64,000 bases of DNA from Pseudomonas leptonychotis (lineage in GTDB: Bacteria; Pseudomonadota; Gammaproteobacteria; Pseudomonadales; Pseudomonadaceae), in contig NZ_RFLV01000002.1 of NCBI RefSeq assembly GCF_004920405.1, positions 372,001 to 436,000 of the forward strand. Direction: 5' to 3'. Shown here in pieces: positions 10,657 to 19,729 of this stretch; within the stretch, counting starts at the first letter, position 1; each line of letters starts with the position of its first letter. The translations under genes and the position numbers were made by a program. The notes beneath the pieces were generated by a model. The model was given only the letters and a program-made list of their open reading frames with translations. It was not told the DNA's origin and ran no database searches.

Positions 10657-10678
10657 ACGTGGCTAGAGGCAGCCACGT
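10657..10678. terminator. Hairpin between convergent genes, possible terminator
   Basis: A perfect 8-base-pair inverted repeat (ACGTGGCT / AGCCACGT) with a 6-base loop lies between the P-type ATPase and flavin reductase stop codons. Neither side has a good T tract, so it may only be a weak or Rho-assisted terminator. Confidence 0.4.
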
Positions 10679-10680
10679 GC

Positions 10681-11289
10681 TCAGCCGGGGCGGCGCATCT
10701 CGAAGGTATCGCGGGTGCGGCTATAGGCCATACCGCCTAGACGTCCGACCAGATCAAGCTTATGCGCATCAATGCGACCCTGGTCATTGAGCACCGCATC
10801 GTCGATATGCGCCAACAGCACTTCGGCGAATATCAGATGGCAATTGGGCTTATCTGCTGGGTAGGGCAGAATCTGCGCCACCCGGCATTCAAAGGCCACC
10901 GCCGCGCCGGCGACCCGAGGCGGCGCTACCCGCTGTGAGGGTAGGCTGGCGATGCCGCACTGCTCGAACTCGCTGATGCCGTAGGGCAATACGGCGGCGC
11001 TGGCATTCATCGCCTCGGCCTGGGCAAAGGACACCAGCTGAATCACCAAATCACCACTGGCTTGCACATTCAGCAGGGTATCTTTCAGACCACCATCGGC
11101 GCGGTGATTGACGTTGATCATCAGAGTCGGCGGATCATCGCTGATCACCTGAAAAAAACTGAATGGGGCCAGGTTGCTGACGCCTTCAGCCGACCGGCTG
11201 GAAACCCAAGCAATCGGCCGGGGCGTGATAGTCGACGCCAGCCAGCGGTAGCGTTCGAGCGGTTCGAGCGCACTGAAATCCAGTTGCAT
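10681..11289 (-). CDS. Flavin reductase-like domain protein
   Basis: A 202-residue member of the flavin reductase-like, FMN-binding split-barrel family. The N-terminal ITPRPIAWVSSRSAEGVSNLAPFSFF is the typical family signature, in which the serine-rich loop contacts the FMN phosphate. Family members are NAD(P)H:flavin oxidoreductases or flavin-binding proteins. The ATG overlaps the last base of the upstream lipoprotein gene stop (TAATG), so translation is probably coupled. The partner enzyme, if there is one, is not encoded nearby. The specific role is unassigned. Confidence 0.9.
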   Translation of the reverse strand: MQLDFSALEPLERYRWLASTITPRPIAWVSSRSAEGVSNLAPFSFFQVISDDPPTLMINVNHRADGGLKDTLLNVQASGDLVIQLVSFAQAEAMNASAAVLPYGISEFEQCGIASLPSQRVAPPRVAGAAVAFECRVAQILPYPADKPNCHLIFAEVLLAHIDDAVLNDQGRIDAHKLDLVGRLGGMAYSRTRDTFEMRRPG

Positions 11290-11567
11290 TAACGACCGGC
11301 TCGCGATTCACGAATATAAAACCGCGCCCGCTCGGACTTCGCCGTACAACCTTTGTAGGCTTCAAACTGTTGCTGGGTTTTCGCGGCAGTAAGCAACGAC
11401 AGCGCCTTGGAATAGCTCACCGTACCGGCAAAGCCTTCGGCCTTGGCCAAGTCAAGTTCGCGCCAGGCGGAGTCCAACTGATTAGCACAGCTGTTGCGGT
11501 AAGCCGTTTTACCGGCGCAGCCACTGAGCACCAGCAACAGCATGGGCAATACGATCCACAGTTTCAT
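11289..11567 (-). CDS. Small lipoprotein of unknown function
   Basis: A 92-residue protein with an N-terminal signal and lipobox (LVLSGC), so the Cys near residue 17 should be lipidated and the protein anchored in a cell-envelope membrane. The rest is short and helical (SCANQLDSAWRELDLAKAEG, KALSLLTAAKTQQQFEAYKGC). The ATG at 11567 is used because a GGGAGTGG ribosome site sits just upstream and the signal peptide starts there; longer in-frame extensions lack these. It overlaps the flavin reductase gene by one base. I do not recognise the family by name. Confidence 0.8.
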   Translation of the reverse strand: MKLWIVLPMLLLVLSGCAGKTAYRNSCANQLDSAWRELDLAKAEGFAGTVSYSKALSLLTAAKTQQQFEAYKGCTAKSERARFYIRESRAGR

Positions 11568-11829
11568 CAGGCCACTCCCGAAATAAGCATAGGGTTGATT
11601 CAATTTGATCGACTTCCAGATAAGCCGCCCGAGTACTGGCGACACACCAACAGATCCTAAGACGCGTTCAACAGGCAAAAGTGCCTGACGCCCCCTTAAC
11701 ATCATCAACAGCCTGCTCACTTAACTGAGGCTCGGCCACAACAAGCACCGCAGTCTAGCAAATCGCGCCTTGGCGGCGCGCTGCACCGCGCGTATGTTCG
11801 CTGCATAAATCGTTACGGGGACACTAGAG

Positions 11830-12855
11830 ATGAGTAAGCGCATTGCGCTGGTATTGGGTTCCGGTGGCGCGCGCGGGTATGCGCACATCGGCGTGATTGA
11901 AGAGTTGGAAGCACGCGGTTATGACATCGCCTGTATCGCCGGCTGCTCAATGGGCGCCGTGGTGGGCGGCATCTACGCCGCCGGCAAACTCAACGAATAC
12001 CGCGACTGGACGCAGAGCCTGGATTATCTGGACGTGCTGCGCCTGCTTGATGTGAGTTTCCGCCTGGGTGCGATTCGCGGTGAAAAAGTGTTCGGCAAGA
12101 TTCGCGAAATAGTTGGCGACATCGACATTGAGGACCTGCGCATCCCCTTCACCGCTGTCGCCACTGACCTTACCAACCAGCAGGAAATTTGGTTCCAGGA
12201 AGGTTGTCTACACCAGGCCATGCGTGCCTCAGCGGCGATTCCAAGTTTGTTTACCCCCGTGATTCAAGGCAAACGCATGCTGGTCGACGGCGGTTTGCTC
12301 AACCCACTGCCGATCGTGCCAGTGGTGTCCAGCCACTGTGATTTGATCGTCGCGGTCAACCTCAACTCGACTCATCAGCAGCACTACGAACTGCCGATTA
12401 TCGAACGCGCCCCCGCGCTCAAGGGCCGCTTTGACCTGCTGATGAGTTCACTGGGTTCACGCTTACCCTCGTTCAAACGTAAACCCGGGGAAGACGACGA
12501 ACTGCTGCTACTGGAAGACAACAGCAGCCCACTGCAACCCGAGGCCATCAATCCCTGGCAGCAGAACGCCCGCGGCAGCCTGGATAAACCCGCCGCGCCG
12601 AAATCCGCCAGCGGCTCGCGTGTGGCTGACCTCAGCGGCCCTGCGTCTTTGCTGGAACTGATCAACCAGAGTTTCGAGGTGATGCAAACCTCATTGGCGC
12701 AATACAAAATTGCCGGCTATCCACCGGACATCCTGATCAACGTGCCCAAGCGCGTGTGCCGTTTCTTCGAGTTCTATAAGGCGCCGGAGCTGATCATGCT
12801 CGGCCGACAGATTGCCAGCGACACCCTGGATAAATATGAGCGTGGCGACCGTTAA
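11830..12855 (+). CDS. RssA-type patatin-like phospholipase
   Basis: A 341-residue patatin-like hydrolase. The oxyanion-hole motif is GSGGARGYAHIG (residues 10-21), the nucleophile is Ser40 in GCSMG, and the second dyad residue is Asp153 in VDGG. Patatins hydrolyse acyl esters of lipids without a classic triad. The sequence matches the shorter cytoplasmic RssA/YchK type rather than secreted ExoU or the outer-membrane PlpD type, because there is no signal peptide or barrel. A Ser/Glu-rich linker (about 215-275) separates the core from the C-terminal part. The substrate is unknown. The gene is divergent from the lipoprotein gene. Confidence 0.9.
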   Translation: MSKRIALVLGSGGARGYAHIGVIEELEARGYDIACIAGCSMGAVVGGIYAAGKLNEYRDWTQSLDYLDVLRLLDVSFRLGAIRGEKVFGKIREIVGDIDIEDLRIPFTAVATDLTNQQEIWFQEGCLHQAMRASAAIPSLFTPVIQGKRMLVDGGLLNPLPIVPVVSSHCDLIVAVNLNSTHQQHYELPIIERAPALKGRFDLLMSSLGSRLPSFKRKPGEDDELLLLEDNSSPLQPEAINPWQQNARGSLDKPAAPKSASGSRVADLSGPASLLELINQSFEVMQTSLAQYKIAGYPPDILINVPKRVCRFFEFYKAPELIMLGRQIASDTLDKYERGDR

Positions 12856-12927
12856 CGCTTGCTCTATAAGCTCGCCTCGCCAGCAGGTTAGCCTCTAGGG
12901 TTGAACATATAGATAGAAGTAAGCCTA

Positions 12928-12968
12928 AAAAAAAGGCCAGATGCCCTGCTCTACAGGTCATCTGGCCG
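12928..12968 (-). terminator. Rho-independent terminator of the DUF945 gene
   Basis: On the minus strand, a long hairpin with a 9-base-pair outer stem (GGCCAGATG / CATCTGGCC) and a further 4 inner pairs runs directly into eight T residues. It lies 42 bases after the DUF945 stop codon. A shorter T run on the plus side might also help stop the patatin transcript. Confidence 0.8.
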
Positions 12969-13009
12969 CCTTTAACGCGCGCTAAAACAGTTGCTCAGCG
13001 CTGTCGTTT

Positions 13010-14554
13010 TTACTGCAGGCTGCTCTCAGCCTCGGGGTCGTCCAGCAGTGTTCCATCGATCGGGGCGTCGTCGCCCATACCGGCCAAACCGCCGCCGCTG
13101 CTCATGGCTAAAGCAGCGAACTGTTCAACACTCATCTGCTTGCCGTTGAACGTCACTTGGTCATTGGCGTAGTGCAGGCTGGTGCTGATGTCTTCGCCCT
13201 GGACAATGGCCAATTCGCTGGCCACCGCCATACCACTGGCCATTTCGCTCATCATGGCTGCCTGCTGGGCAATCGCTTCCTTGTCGGTTTCACCGGCAAT
13301 CGCCGCCTGAACGCCAACTACATCACCGATCATGGCTTTGGATACCAGCAGTTTCGCATCCAACTGTGCGATCAACTGCTTAGCCAGTTCAGGCGCTGGC
13401 AGGTCGAAGGACGCCGGTTTGTTCAGGTCCAAGCCAAAGCTGAAACTGCTCTCACCGTTGGCGGTTTTGAACGCGAGTTTTTCCAGGGCCATGCCCGGTT
13501 TGCCAGCCAGCAGTTTTTCCAGATCGGCTTTGAACTGCGCAGTCTGCTCGTCAGTCAGCTCCGGCATACCGCTCTCACTGTCGACCTTGCCACTTTGCAG
13601 CAAGGTGCCATACAGCTCGATCATCGATTGCAGTGCAACCGCATCAAGGTTCTTCACGGTCCAGAGCATTTCTGAAGAACCGATGTCGTTGCCCTGATAA
13701 CTGATCATGCCGATGTCATAGCTGTAACGCGCTGACAATTGCTGGTTGGCTTCGCTGGTTTCATCACGCTGGACAAAATCCTTGAGCAGGATGGGCGCAC
13801 TCTCACCAATCTGCAGCTCGATCTGTTGCAGACGCACCTCGTTCTGCCCCAGGTAGAAATCGCTGACGCCCTTGCGGGTGTTGCTGGTGAGGTTCATGCC
13901 TTTGAACTCAAGGCGCATGCGTTCATCGGTGGACAAAGTAGAGGTCACTGTGAGGCTATCCATAACCCCACTGGCGCTGATCTTCTCGACGTTGGCACTG
14001 CTGTCAAAGTCGATTTCCAAGCCTGTGAAATCGATGTGAGTCTGTTCATCCAACGCCACTTTCAGCGGCTGCAGACGTAAGTTGCCGCTCATCGAGCGGT
14101 CGTAGCCAAGGCTGACCTGGCCTTGCAGTGGGGCACCGTCCTGGCTGGCGGCAAACCACTTCTCCAGCTCCGGGCTGCGCTCCAGCACATAATTACTGGT
14201 GGCCATGACCGGCATCAGCTTGAGAGTCTGCAAGCGTGACAGCGGGAACGGTCCATGTTCAATGCGGTCAGTAACAAACCACTCGAAGTTGCTCGGCGAC
14301 TCGCCATCCAGGCTGCCGGCAAACTGGATGCGGTAGCGTGCATGGCTGCTGAACAGCTGACGCTCCAGCGAAACTAACTCGATCGTGGCGCTCAGGCCTA
14401 CAGCCGGAAGGGTTTTGGCCATGTCTTCATTGGCCTGTTTGATCGAGGTTTCCAGCACGTCTGGCAGTTGCTGACCGGTGTACCAGGCACCGGCGGTGCT
14501 CAATGCGCCGAGGGCGACAATAACGCCGAGGGCGCTGCCTACAATTTTCTTCAT
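13010..14554 (-). CDS. YdgA-family DUF945 protein
   Basis: A 514-residue protein of the DUF945/YdgA family. It has one N-terminal hydrophobic segment (residues 1-25, KKIVGSALGVIVALGALSTAG) acting as an uncleaved anchor or signal, then the WYTGQQLPDVLE start of the family domain and long beta-rich repeats typical of these periplasmic-facing proteins. The ATG at 14554 is chosen because the signal segment begins there; an in-frame extension upstream has no such support. The tail is acidic. The family function is not established. A strong terminator follows. Confidence 0.87.
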   Translation of the reverse strand: MKKIVGSALGVIVALGALSTAGAWYTGQQLPDVLETSIKQANEDMAKTLPAVGLSATIELVSLERQLFSSHARYRIQFAGSLDGESPSNFEWFVTDRIEHGPFPLSRLQTLKLMPVMATSNYVLERSPELEKWFAASQDGAPLQGQVSLGYDRSMSGNLRLQPLKVALDEQTHIDFTGLEIDFDSSANVEKISASGVMDSLTVTSTLSTDERMRLEFKGMNLTSNTRKGVSDFYLGQNEVRLQQIELQIGESAPILLKDFVQRDETSEANQQLSARYSYDIGMISYQGNDIGSSEMLWTVKNLDAVALQSMIELYGTLLQSGKVDSESGMPELTDEQTAQFKADLEKLLAGKPGMALEKLAFKTANGESSFSFGLDLNKPASFDLPAPELAKQLIAQLDAKLLVSKAMIGDVVGVQAAIAGETDKEAIAQQAAMMSEMASGMAVASELAIVQGEDISTSLHYANDQVTFNGKQMSVEQFAALAMSSGGGLAGMGDDAPIDGTLLDDPEAESSLQ

Positions 14555-14709
14555 GGCTAAATCCTGCGAGTCCGTTAGGTAGTGTGGGGCTTCCCTGCTG
14601 CTGCCGCGAAGCGCAGCAAGGCTACCACCACGGCCGCAGGCGACCAAGACACCGCCAGGGAAATTGGCCGAGAATGCCAACCGATCCAATACCTGCTCTG
14701 CGCCGCCCC

Positions 14710-15789
14710 TCAGCTGTGTGGCTTATCCGCAGGGTCAGTGCTGCTGAGCACAATGTTGCCAGCGGGACTGCCAACCCAATCACTCACCAGGCTATAGGCC
14801 ACCGCTAACAACGTTGGCCCGAGGAACAGCCCCATAAAGCCAAACGCCAGAATGCCGCCAAACACCCCGAGCAGCACCACAATCAGCGGCAGGTTGCCGC
14901 CACGGCTGATCAGGTACGGCTTGAGGATATTGTCGACACCACTGATCACCAAGAAACCCCAGATCAGCAAGAACACAGCCATGCCCACTTCACCCTGCCA
15001 GAACAACCAGGCCACGGCTGGGCCCCAGATCAGGGGCGGCACCATGATCAGACTAAAACCAAAGGTTAGAATCCCCAGCACCAACGCACCCGGCACACCG
15101 GCAATGGCGAAGCCAATCCAGGCCAGAATGGCCTGCGCCGCTGCCGTGCCAATAACCCCATTGACCACCCGTTGCACTGTGCCGGCAACCAACTCCAGGT
15201 AATGCTCGGCACGATCACCAATCAACCGCTGCAACAGGCTTTGCGCAAACGCCGCCAAACGCGAGCCGTCACGGTAGAAAAAGAACACCAGAATCAGGCT
15301 CAGGGCCAGCTCCAGCATGCCGCCACCAACCTGGGCACTGCGCGCCAGTAACCAGTTGCCAACCTGGCCCAGGTACGGCCGGACTGTGGCGAAAAACGCG
15401 GCGCCTTGCTGATCGATTGTCAGCCACAAGCCTACCAATCGCTCGCCCACCAAAGGGATGCCAGCAAGCCAGCTCGGCGCTGGCGGCAACCCTTCGACCT
15501 CAAACCCCTTGAGCAACGCAGTGAAATCTTTGATGTGGTCCGCCAGGTTGAAACCCAGCATCACTAAGGGCACGGCGACCACCACGGTCCAGGTCAGGGT
15601 TAGCAAACCTGCAGCCAACGCCTGACGCCCACCAAGCAGGCGAGTCAACACACGCATCACCGGCCAGCTGGCAAACGACAACACCGCCGCCCAAAACAAC
15701 GCGGACCAAAAAGGTGCCAACACCCATAGGCTGGCGCCCAGCAAAACGAGCAGCAATATCTGCACCAGCAGCCGATCGTTATTGGCCAT
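14710..15789 (-). CDS. AI-2E family transporter (PerM-like permease)
   Basis: A 359-residue membrane protein with about seven or eight hydrophobic segments and the family's long central periplasmic/cytoplasmic stretch (PAPSWLAGIPLVGERLVGLW). The C-terminal GGNLPLIVVLLGVFGGILAFGFMGLFLGP is the AI-2E exporter family signature. Members include TqsA, which exports autoinducer-2, and other permeases or Na+/H+ antiporters, so the name does not establish the substrate. It is transcribed away from the DUF945 gene's promoter region and is separated from DUF4892 by a terminator. Confidence 0.9.
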   Translation of the reverse strand: MANNDRLLVQILLLVLLGASLWVLAPFWSALFWAAVLSFASWPVMRVLTRLLGGRQALAAGLLTLTWTVVVAVPLVMLGFNLADHIKDFTALLKGFEVEGLPPAPSWLAGIPLVGERLVGLWLTIDQQGAAFFATVRPYLGQVGNWLLARSAQVGGGMLELALSLILVFFFYRDGSRLAAFAQSLLQRLIGDRAEHYLELVAGTVQRVVNGVIGTAAAQAILAWIGFAIAGVPGALVLGILTFGFSLIMVPPLIWGPAVAWLFWQGEVGMAVFLLIWGFLVISGVDNILKPYLISRGGNLPLIVVLLGVFGGILAFGFMGLFLGPTLLAVAYSLVSDWVGSPAGNIVLSSTDPADKPHS

Positions 15790-15810
15790 TACCTAGCTCC
15801 CTGCATAACG

Positions 15811-15839
15811 AAAAAGGCTCTGCCACAAGGGACAGAGCC
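15811..15839 (-). terminator. Rho-independent terminator of the DUF4892 operon
   Basis: On the minus strand, GGCTCTG pairs with CAGAGCC across a 10-base loop and is followed by TTTTT. It sits between the DUF4892 stop codon and the start of the AI-2E family gene, so the two are separate transcripts unless there is read-through. Confidence 0.75.
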
Positions 15840-15877
15840 GGAAGAATTCACACGATAAGAGTAACGCTACTGGCGTC

Positions 15878-16690
15878 TTAGCGCAGCACGTTGAGCTGCA
15901 CGCCACTGACCTCATCCTCACCCAGTTCTAAGCGGCTGGCGCGTACGCGTTGCTCAACCAACGCCTCACGCCAGGCTTCAGCCTGCGCACCACTGATGCT
16001 GACGCGCAAGGTGCTGTCGAGCCTGAGGCTACGTGCCAACAGCTCTGCCCAGGCAGCGCTAGGTTCGACCTGCTTGGGCAGGCGCAATTCACCGGTGTTT
16101 TTCAACTGCCGCTGCAAGGTTGCAGGTGTTGGTAAAACCTCGCCCAGCGCCGCATTGGCCGCCAGTAACTCAGCATGCAGGTAGGCGCGTTTGTTGCCAC
16201 GGGTGATGCTGTACAGCGCCACCAGGCTGTCCTGGCGTGGCGCTGCCAGACGCATCAACGCATAGGTCTGCTCGGCATCGGAGCCATACAAGGTGGCGTT
16301 ATCGAATACCGCATTAGCCCACAGGCTACTTGAGCCGCATTCACGGCCCACGCACCAGTAAAGCAACTCGGCATCCTGAGCCTGCAGCGCTGCGCGGGCT
16401 TGTGCAAACACCTCATTAGCCGTGTGGGTACGTGGTAACTCGTAGGTCACAGCATTCAACTGGCCTTGGGCAGCCACTTCACGCTCGTAGCGCAAAGTGC
16501 CGCTAATGCGTCGAATCGATCCTTGCGGATAAGTTCGCTCCTGCTCGGCAACATTCTTGAAGCTGACAATCTTGCTCCCAGCAAAACGCGGTAGCACCTC
16601 AAGATCGCTGCTACCGGCCACATCTGCCCAGGCCACGGAGCAGCTCAACAACAGACTTAGCGCGAGGCCACAACGCTTAAAGCGGCTCAT
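15878..16690 (-). CDS. DUF4892 domain exported protein
   Basis: A 270-residue protein with a signal peptide (hydrophobic core in residues 7-20, likely cut after VAWA) and a DUF4892 body. Visible segments include [18 protein letters not shown], the central [19 protein letters not shown] with two Cys residues, and [17 protein letters not shown], an OmpA-like start. It should be periplasmic. The ATG overlaps the GST stop codon by four bases (ATGA), indicating an operon. Function not known. Confidence 0.85.
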   Translation of the reverse strand: MSRFKRCGLALSLLLSCSVAWADVAGSSDLEVLPRFAGSKIVSFKNVAEQERTYPQGSIRRISGTLRYEREVAAQGQLNAVTYELPRTHTANEVFAQARAALQAQDAELLYWCVGRECGSSSLWANAVFDNATLYGSDAEQTYALMRLAAPRQDSLVALYSITRGNKRAYLHAELLAANAALGEVLPTPATLQRQLKNTGELRLPKQVEPSAAWAELLARSLRLDSTLRVSISGAQAEAWREALVEQRVRASRLELGEDEVSGVQLNVLR

Positions 16691-17349
16691 TTGATCAACA
16701 TCGACTGAGCGGCCTTGACGATTTTTTCGCCGTCCTCTTCGCGCTGTGGCACCAACACGCCGCGCTGCACGGCTGGGCGTGCGGCCAGCTCATTCATCCA
16801 ACGCTGGAGATGTTCGAGCCCCTCGACCGAGACACCGGCCCAGTCGTGAATGCGCACCCAAGGGTAGGTAGCAATGTCGGCGATGCTGTAGTCATCGGCC
16901 AGGTACTGCGCTTCGCCCAATCGCGTGTCGAGCACCTCATAAAGACGTCGAGTTTCGCGCTGGTAGCGATCGATAGGCCCCTGCAGCTTTTCCGGAAAAT
17001 AACGGAAGAACACATTGGCCTGGCCCTGCATTGGCCCCACACCACCCATTTGAAACATCAGCCATTGGATCGCTCGCGAGCGCCCTTTGGCATCGCTGGG
17101 CAGCAATTGCCCGGTTTTCTCCGCCAGGTACAGAAGGATGGCACCCGATTCAAACACCGCAAAATCGTCATTGCCACGATCAACAATCGCCGGAATACGG
17201 CCATTGGGGTTGATCTTGAGAAAGGCCTCAGCCTTTTGTTCCTGCTTGTCGAAACTCAGTGCCTGCACGTTATAAGGCAGTTGCAGCTCTTCCAGTGCGA
17301 TGGACACTTTATGGCCGTTGGGGGTGGCGGCGGTATACAGGTCGATCAT
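16687..17349 (-). CDS. Glutathione S-transferase family protein (YfcG/YghU-like)
   Basis: A 220-residue cytoplasmic glutathione transferase. The N-terminal thioredoxin-like domain starts [22 protein letters not shown]. The TPNG motif is that of the Nu-class YfcG/YghU group, which bind two glutathiones and act as disulfide reductases rather than classical transferases. The glutathione-contacting [13 protein letters not shown] is at about residues 65-77, and an all-helical domain follows. It overlaps DUF4892 by four bases. The enzymatic preference is inferred from the subgroup. Confidence 0.92.
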   Translation of the reverse strand: MIDLYTAATPNGHKVSIALEELQLPYNVQALSFDKQEQKAEAFLKINPNGRIPAIVDRGNDDFAVFESGAILLYLAEKTGQLLPSDAKGRSRAIQWLMFQMGGVGPMQGQANVFFRYFPEKLQGPIDRYQRETRRLYEVLDTRLGEAQYLADDYSIADIATYPWVRIHDWAGVSVEGLEHLQRWMNELAARPAVQRGVLVPQREEDGEKIVKAAQSMLIK

Positions 17350-17400
17350 GCGAATCTCCGTGGCTATCGATCACACCTTTCCCCAGTTGCCTTTACCAAG

Positions 17401-18264
17401 TCAAGGCGCGTCCAAAAATGCTTTGAAACAGTCTGCTACCAAGCCTGCGCCTGCGTCGTCATCCAGGTGCAAGTGATGGCCTCCGGGCAGCTTTACCACA
17501 TCAATGGCCAGACCCTCGACCAGCTGGTTTAGCTTGGGTTGCGCGAGCAGCATGCCTTGCTCTGCCATCACCAGTTTGGCGGGGCATTGCAGGCCGTGCA
17601 CAAATGCCAGGGCATGGGCATGAGTCAGGCGCAGAGGCGATGGCAAGGTCAGACGGCTGTCGGTACGCCAGGTGTAACCGCCAGGCACCGGCATCAGGCC
17701 GCGCTGGGCGAGCAATTCTGCAGCTTCACGACTGACCGCCCCTACCCCGCGCATGCGCGCCGCCACGGCGCGATCAAACTCGGCATACACCGGTTTGCTC
17801 TTGCCGGCCAAAGCCAGTTGCGCCTTGAGTGCTTCGCCGAGTTTTTGCGGCGCCGTGTCCGGCTCACCGGTGTAAGGGATCAGCCCGTCAATTAGCGCCA
17901 AACGCTCGATACGTTCCGGCATGGCCGCCGCCAACAGCACCGAAACAATCGCCCCCATGGAATGCCCGAGCAGGGAAAAACGCTGCCAACCGAACTGTTC
18001 AGCAACTTGCAGCACATCGTGAGCGTAATCCCAGATCGCGTAACTGCCGCCGGGCGGACGGTGATCCGAATGGCCGTGGCCGGCGAAATCCAAGGCCACG
18101 ATCCGCAGCCCCGGTAGCAGTGGCGCCAGCCGGGCAAAACTCGCGGCATTGTCCAACCAGCCATGCAGGGCAATCACCGGCTTGCCGTCTTCGGGACCAT
18201 ACAGGTGAGCGGCCAACTCAATGTGGGGCAAGCGTAGGCGTACTTCTTGAAAACCCAGGCTCAT
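17401..18264 (-). CDS. Alpha/beta hydrolase
   Basis: A 287-residue alpha/beta hydrolase. The oxyanion HGW motif is near residue 34 (LHGWLDNAASF), the nucleophile is Ser102 in GHSMG, and a C-terminal His lies in PGGHHLHLDD. The cap domain is about residues 130-200. No signal peptide, so cytoplasmic. It overlaps the next hydrolase gene upstream by four bases (ATGA), forming a two-gene unit of related but distinct enzymes. Substrate unknown; similar Pseudomonas proteins are simply annotated as hydrolases. Confidence 0.92.
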   Translation of the reverse strand: MSLGFQEVRLRLPHIELAAHLYGPEDGKPVIALHGWLDNAASFARLAPLLPGLRIVALDFAGHGHSDHRPPGGSYAIWDYAHDVLQVAEQFGWQRFSLLGHSMGAIVSVLLAAAMPERIERLALIDGLIPYTGEPDTAPQKLGEALKAQLALAGKSKPVYAEFDRAVAARMRGVGAVSREAAELLAQRGLMPVPGGYTWRTDSRLTLPSPLRLTHAHALAFVHGLQCPAKLVMAEQGMLLAQPKLNQLVEGLAIDVVKLPGGHHLHLDDDAGAGLVADCFKAFLDAP

Positions 18265-19070
18265 GCGCTTTGCTCGCTTTCAGGTTGACCGGCCCAACGC
18301 TGGAACAGTTTTTTCAACAGGTCTGCGGTGTCCTGCGGTCGCTCTAGGGGGAACATATGACCGCCGGGCAACGTCAGGTATTCACCTTTCGGCACACGCC
18401 TCACCAGATGGGCATGATGCGGCATAACCACCCGACTATGACGGCCGCGAACCATGGCCAGCGGCACATTAAGTTGTTGCGGTCGGCCTGGACTGGTATG
18501 CGGCACGCTGCGATAGATACTAATTTCTGTGGCCGGATCAAACCGCAGGCGCAGGTTCTTGCCCGATGCCTGCAAGCCGTGTTGCACATAGGCATCCAGG
18601 CATTCTGGGTCGAAGCGGCGAAACAGACCTTTGGCGGCGAAATAACCGCGTGCTTCGGCCAGATCGACAAACTCCTCACGTCGCCCCAGCGTGCGCCCAG
18701 CCGGGGTGATGCGGTCGATAAAGCCAAAGCGTTTGGCGGCGCGGATCACTATCTTGTCGGCCAGCGTCAGCACCGGCGAGTCGAGCATCACTACCCCTAG
18801 GTACAGATCGGGGCGCAGCAAAGCGGCATGGTAATGCAGCACCCCACCCAGCGAATGACCAACACCCCACACCGGCTGTTGATGGGCCTCAAGGTGATGG
18901 ATCAGCTCATCAACCAGGTTGCTCCAGTTGTCGTTCACCGGAAAACGCGGATCATGGCCGTGCTGCTCCAGGTGTTGCACCTGGTAGTCAGGCGCCAGCG
19001 CGGCAAACAATTTGCCGTAGGTGGCCGAAGGAAAGCCGTTGGCATGGGCGAAGAACACAGACTGGGTCAT
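18261..19070 (-). CDS. Alpha/beta hydrolase
   Basis: A 269-residue alpha/beta hydrolase. The N-terminus AHANGFPSATYG replaces the usual HG oxyanion motif with HANG, which is characteristic of a subgroup near serine hydrolases of lipids. The nucleophile is Ser73 in GVGHSLGG, and the C-terminal His is in LPGGHMFPLERP. The ATG at 19070 fits homologue-like lengths; an upstream in-frame extension to 19136 is not needed. It is the first gene of a two-hydrolase overlapping unit. Substrate unknown. Confidence 0.9.
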   Translation of the reverse strand: MTQSVFFAHANGFPSATYGKLFAALAPDYQVQHLEQHGHDPRFPVNDNWSNLVDELIHHLEAHQQPVWGVGHSLGGVLHYHAALLRPDLYLGVVMLDSPVLTLADKIVIRAAKRFGFIDRITPAGRTLGRREEFVDLAEARGYFAAKGLFRRFDPECLDAYVQHGLQASGKNLRLRFDPATEISIYRSVPHTSPGRPQQLNVPLAMVRGRHSRVVMPHHAHLVRRVPKGEYLTLPGGHMFPLERPQDTADLLKKLFQRWAGQPESEQSA

Positions 19071-19216
19071 GGCGGCGGGCTTATCAGAGAAGTTATGGAT
19101 GATTGTCCGGCAGCCCTGTCGATGCAGCAATGACAAAACGGCCAGTGAATGACGGCACTACCGCCAATCCTGATGGGAGGCGTGCCAGCCAATGCAGTAC
19201 TGGCTAATTTTGTTTG

Positions 19217-19663
19217 TTAGCGTTGAGCCGGGCCGTTCTCACCCAAAGGCACAATGGCCATAGTCAACCGGGAAATACAGCTGGCCTTACCATCCTCAGC
19301 ACTTAAACGAATATCCCAGACATGGGTGGTACGCCCCAAGTGAACCGGGCGCGCCACGGCGGTTACCCGCCCGCTGCGCACGCCGCGCAAGTGGTTGGCG
19401 TTAACTTCCAGGCCGACGCAGTAGAACTTGCTGCTGTCGATGCACAGATGGCTGGCGGTGGAGCCCAAGGTTTCGGCCAGCACTACAGACGCCCCACCAT
19501 GCAGCAAGCCGTAGGGTTGGTGGGTGCGTGCATCGACCACCATGCTCGCGCTTATCGACTCGTCATCGAAGGTTTCGAAACGAATGTCCAATTGCTCGCC
19601 GATGGTGTTTTTTAGAAAGCCATTGAGCTGCTCAAGATTCGGGGTTTGCTGCCAGAGGGCCAT
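19217..19663 (-). CDS. Hotdog-fold thioesterase (PaaI/MenI-like)
   Basis: A 148-codon hotdog thioesterase. The catalytic region reads YGLLHGGASVVLAETLGS, with HGG and an acidic residue on the long helix, as in MenI/YbdB-type acyl-CoA thioesterases. The ATG at 19663 gives the standard length; a longer in-frame start at 19708 adds residues unlike the family. It lies downstream of the acyl-CoA synthetase gene (67 bases) on the same strand, so the pair could make and break acyl-CoA. Substrate not determined. Confidence 0.9.
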   Translation of the reverse strand: MALWQQTPNLEQLNGFLKNTIGEQLDIRFETFDDESISASMVVDARTHQPYGLLHGGASVVLAETLGSTASHLCIDSSKFYCVGLEVNANHLRGVRSGRVTAVARPVHLGRTTHVWDIRLSAEDGKASCISRLTMAIVPLGENGPAQR

Positions 19664-19729
19664 AATCAATCCTTCAGGGGGTGTTCCAGCCATACGCGGC
19701 CGCCACATGAATGACGGCCTCGTGCCTGA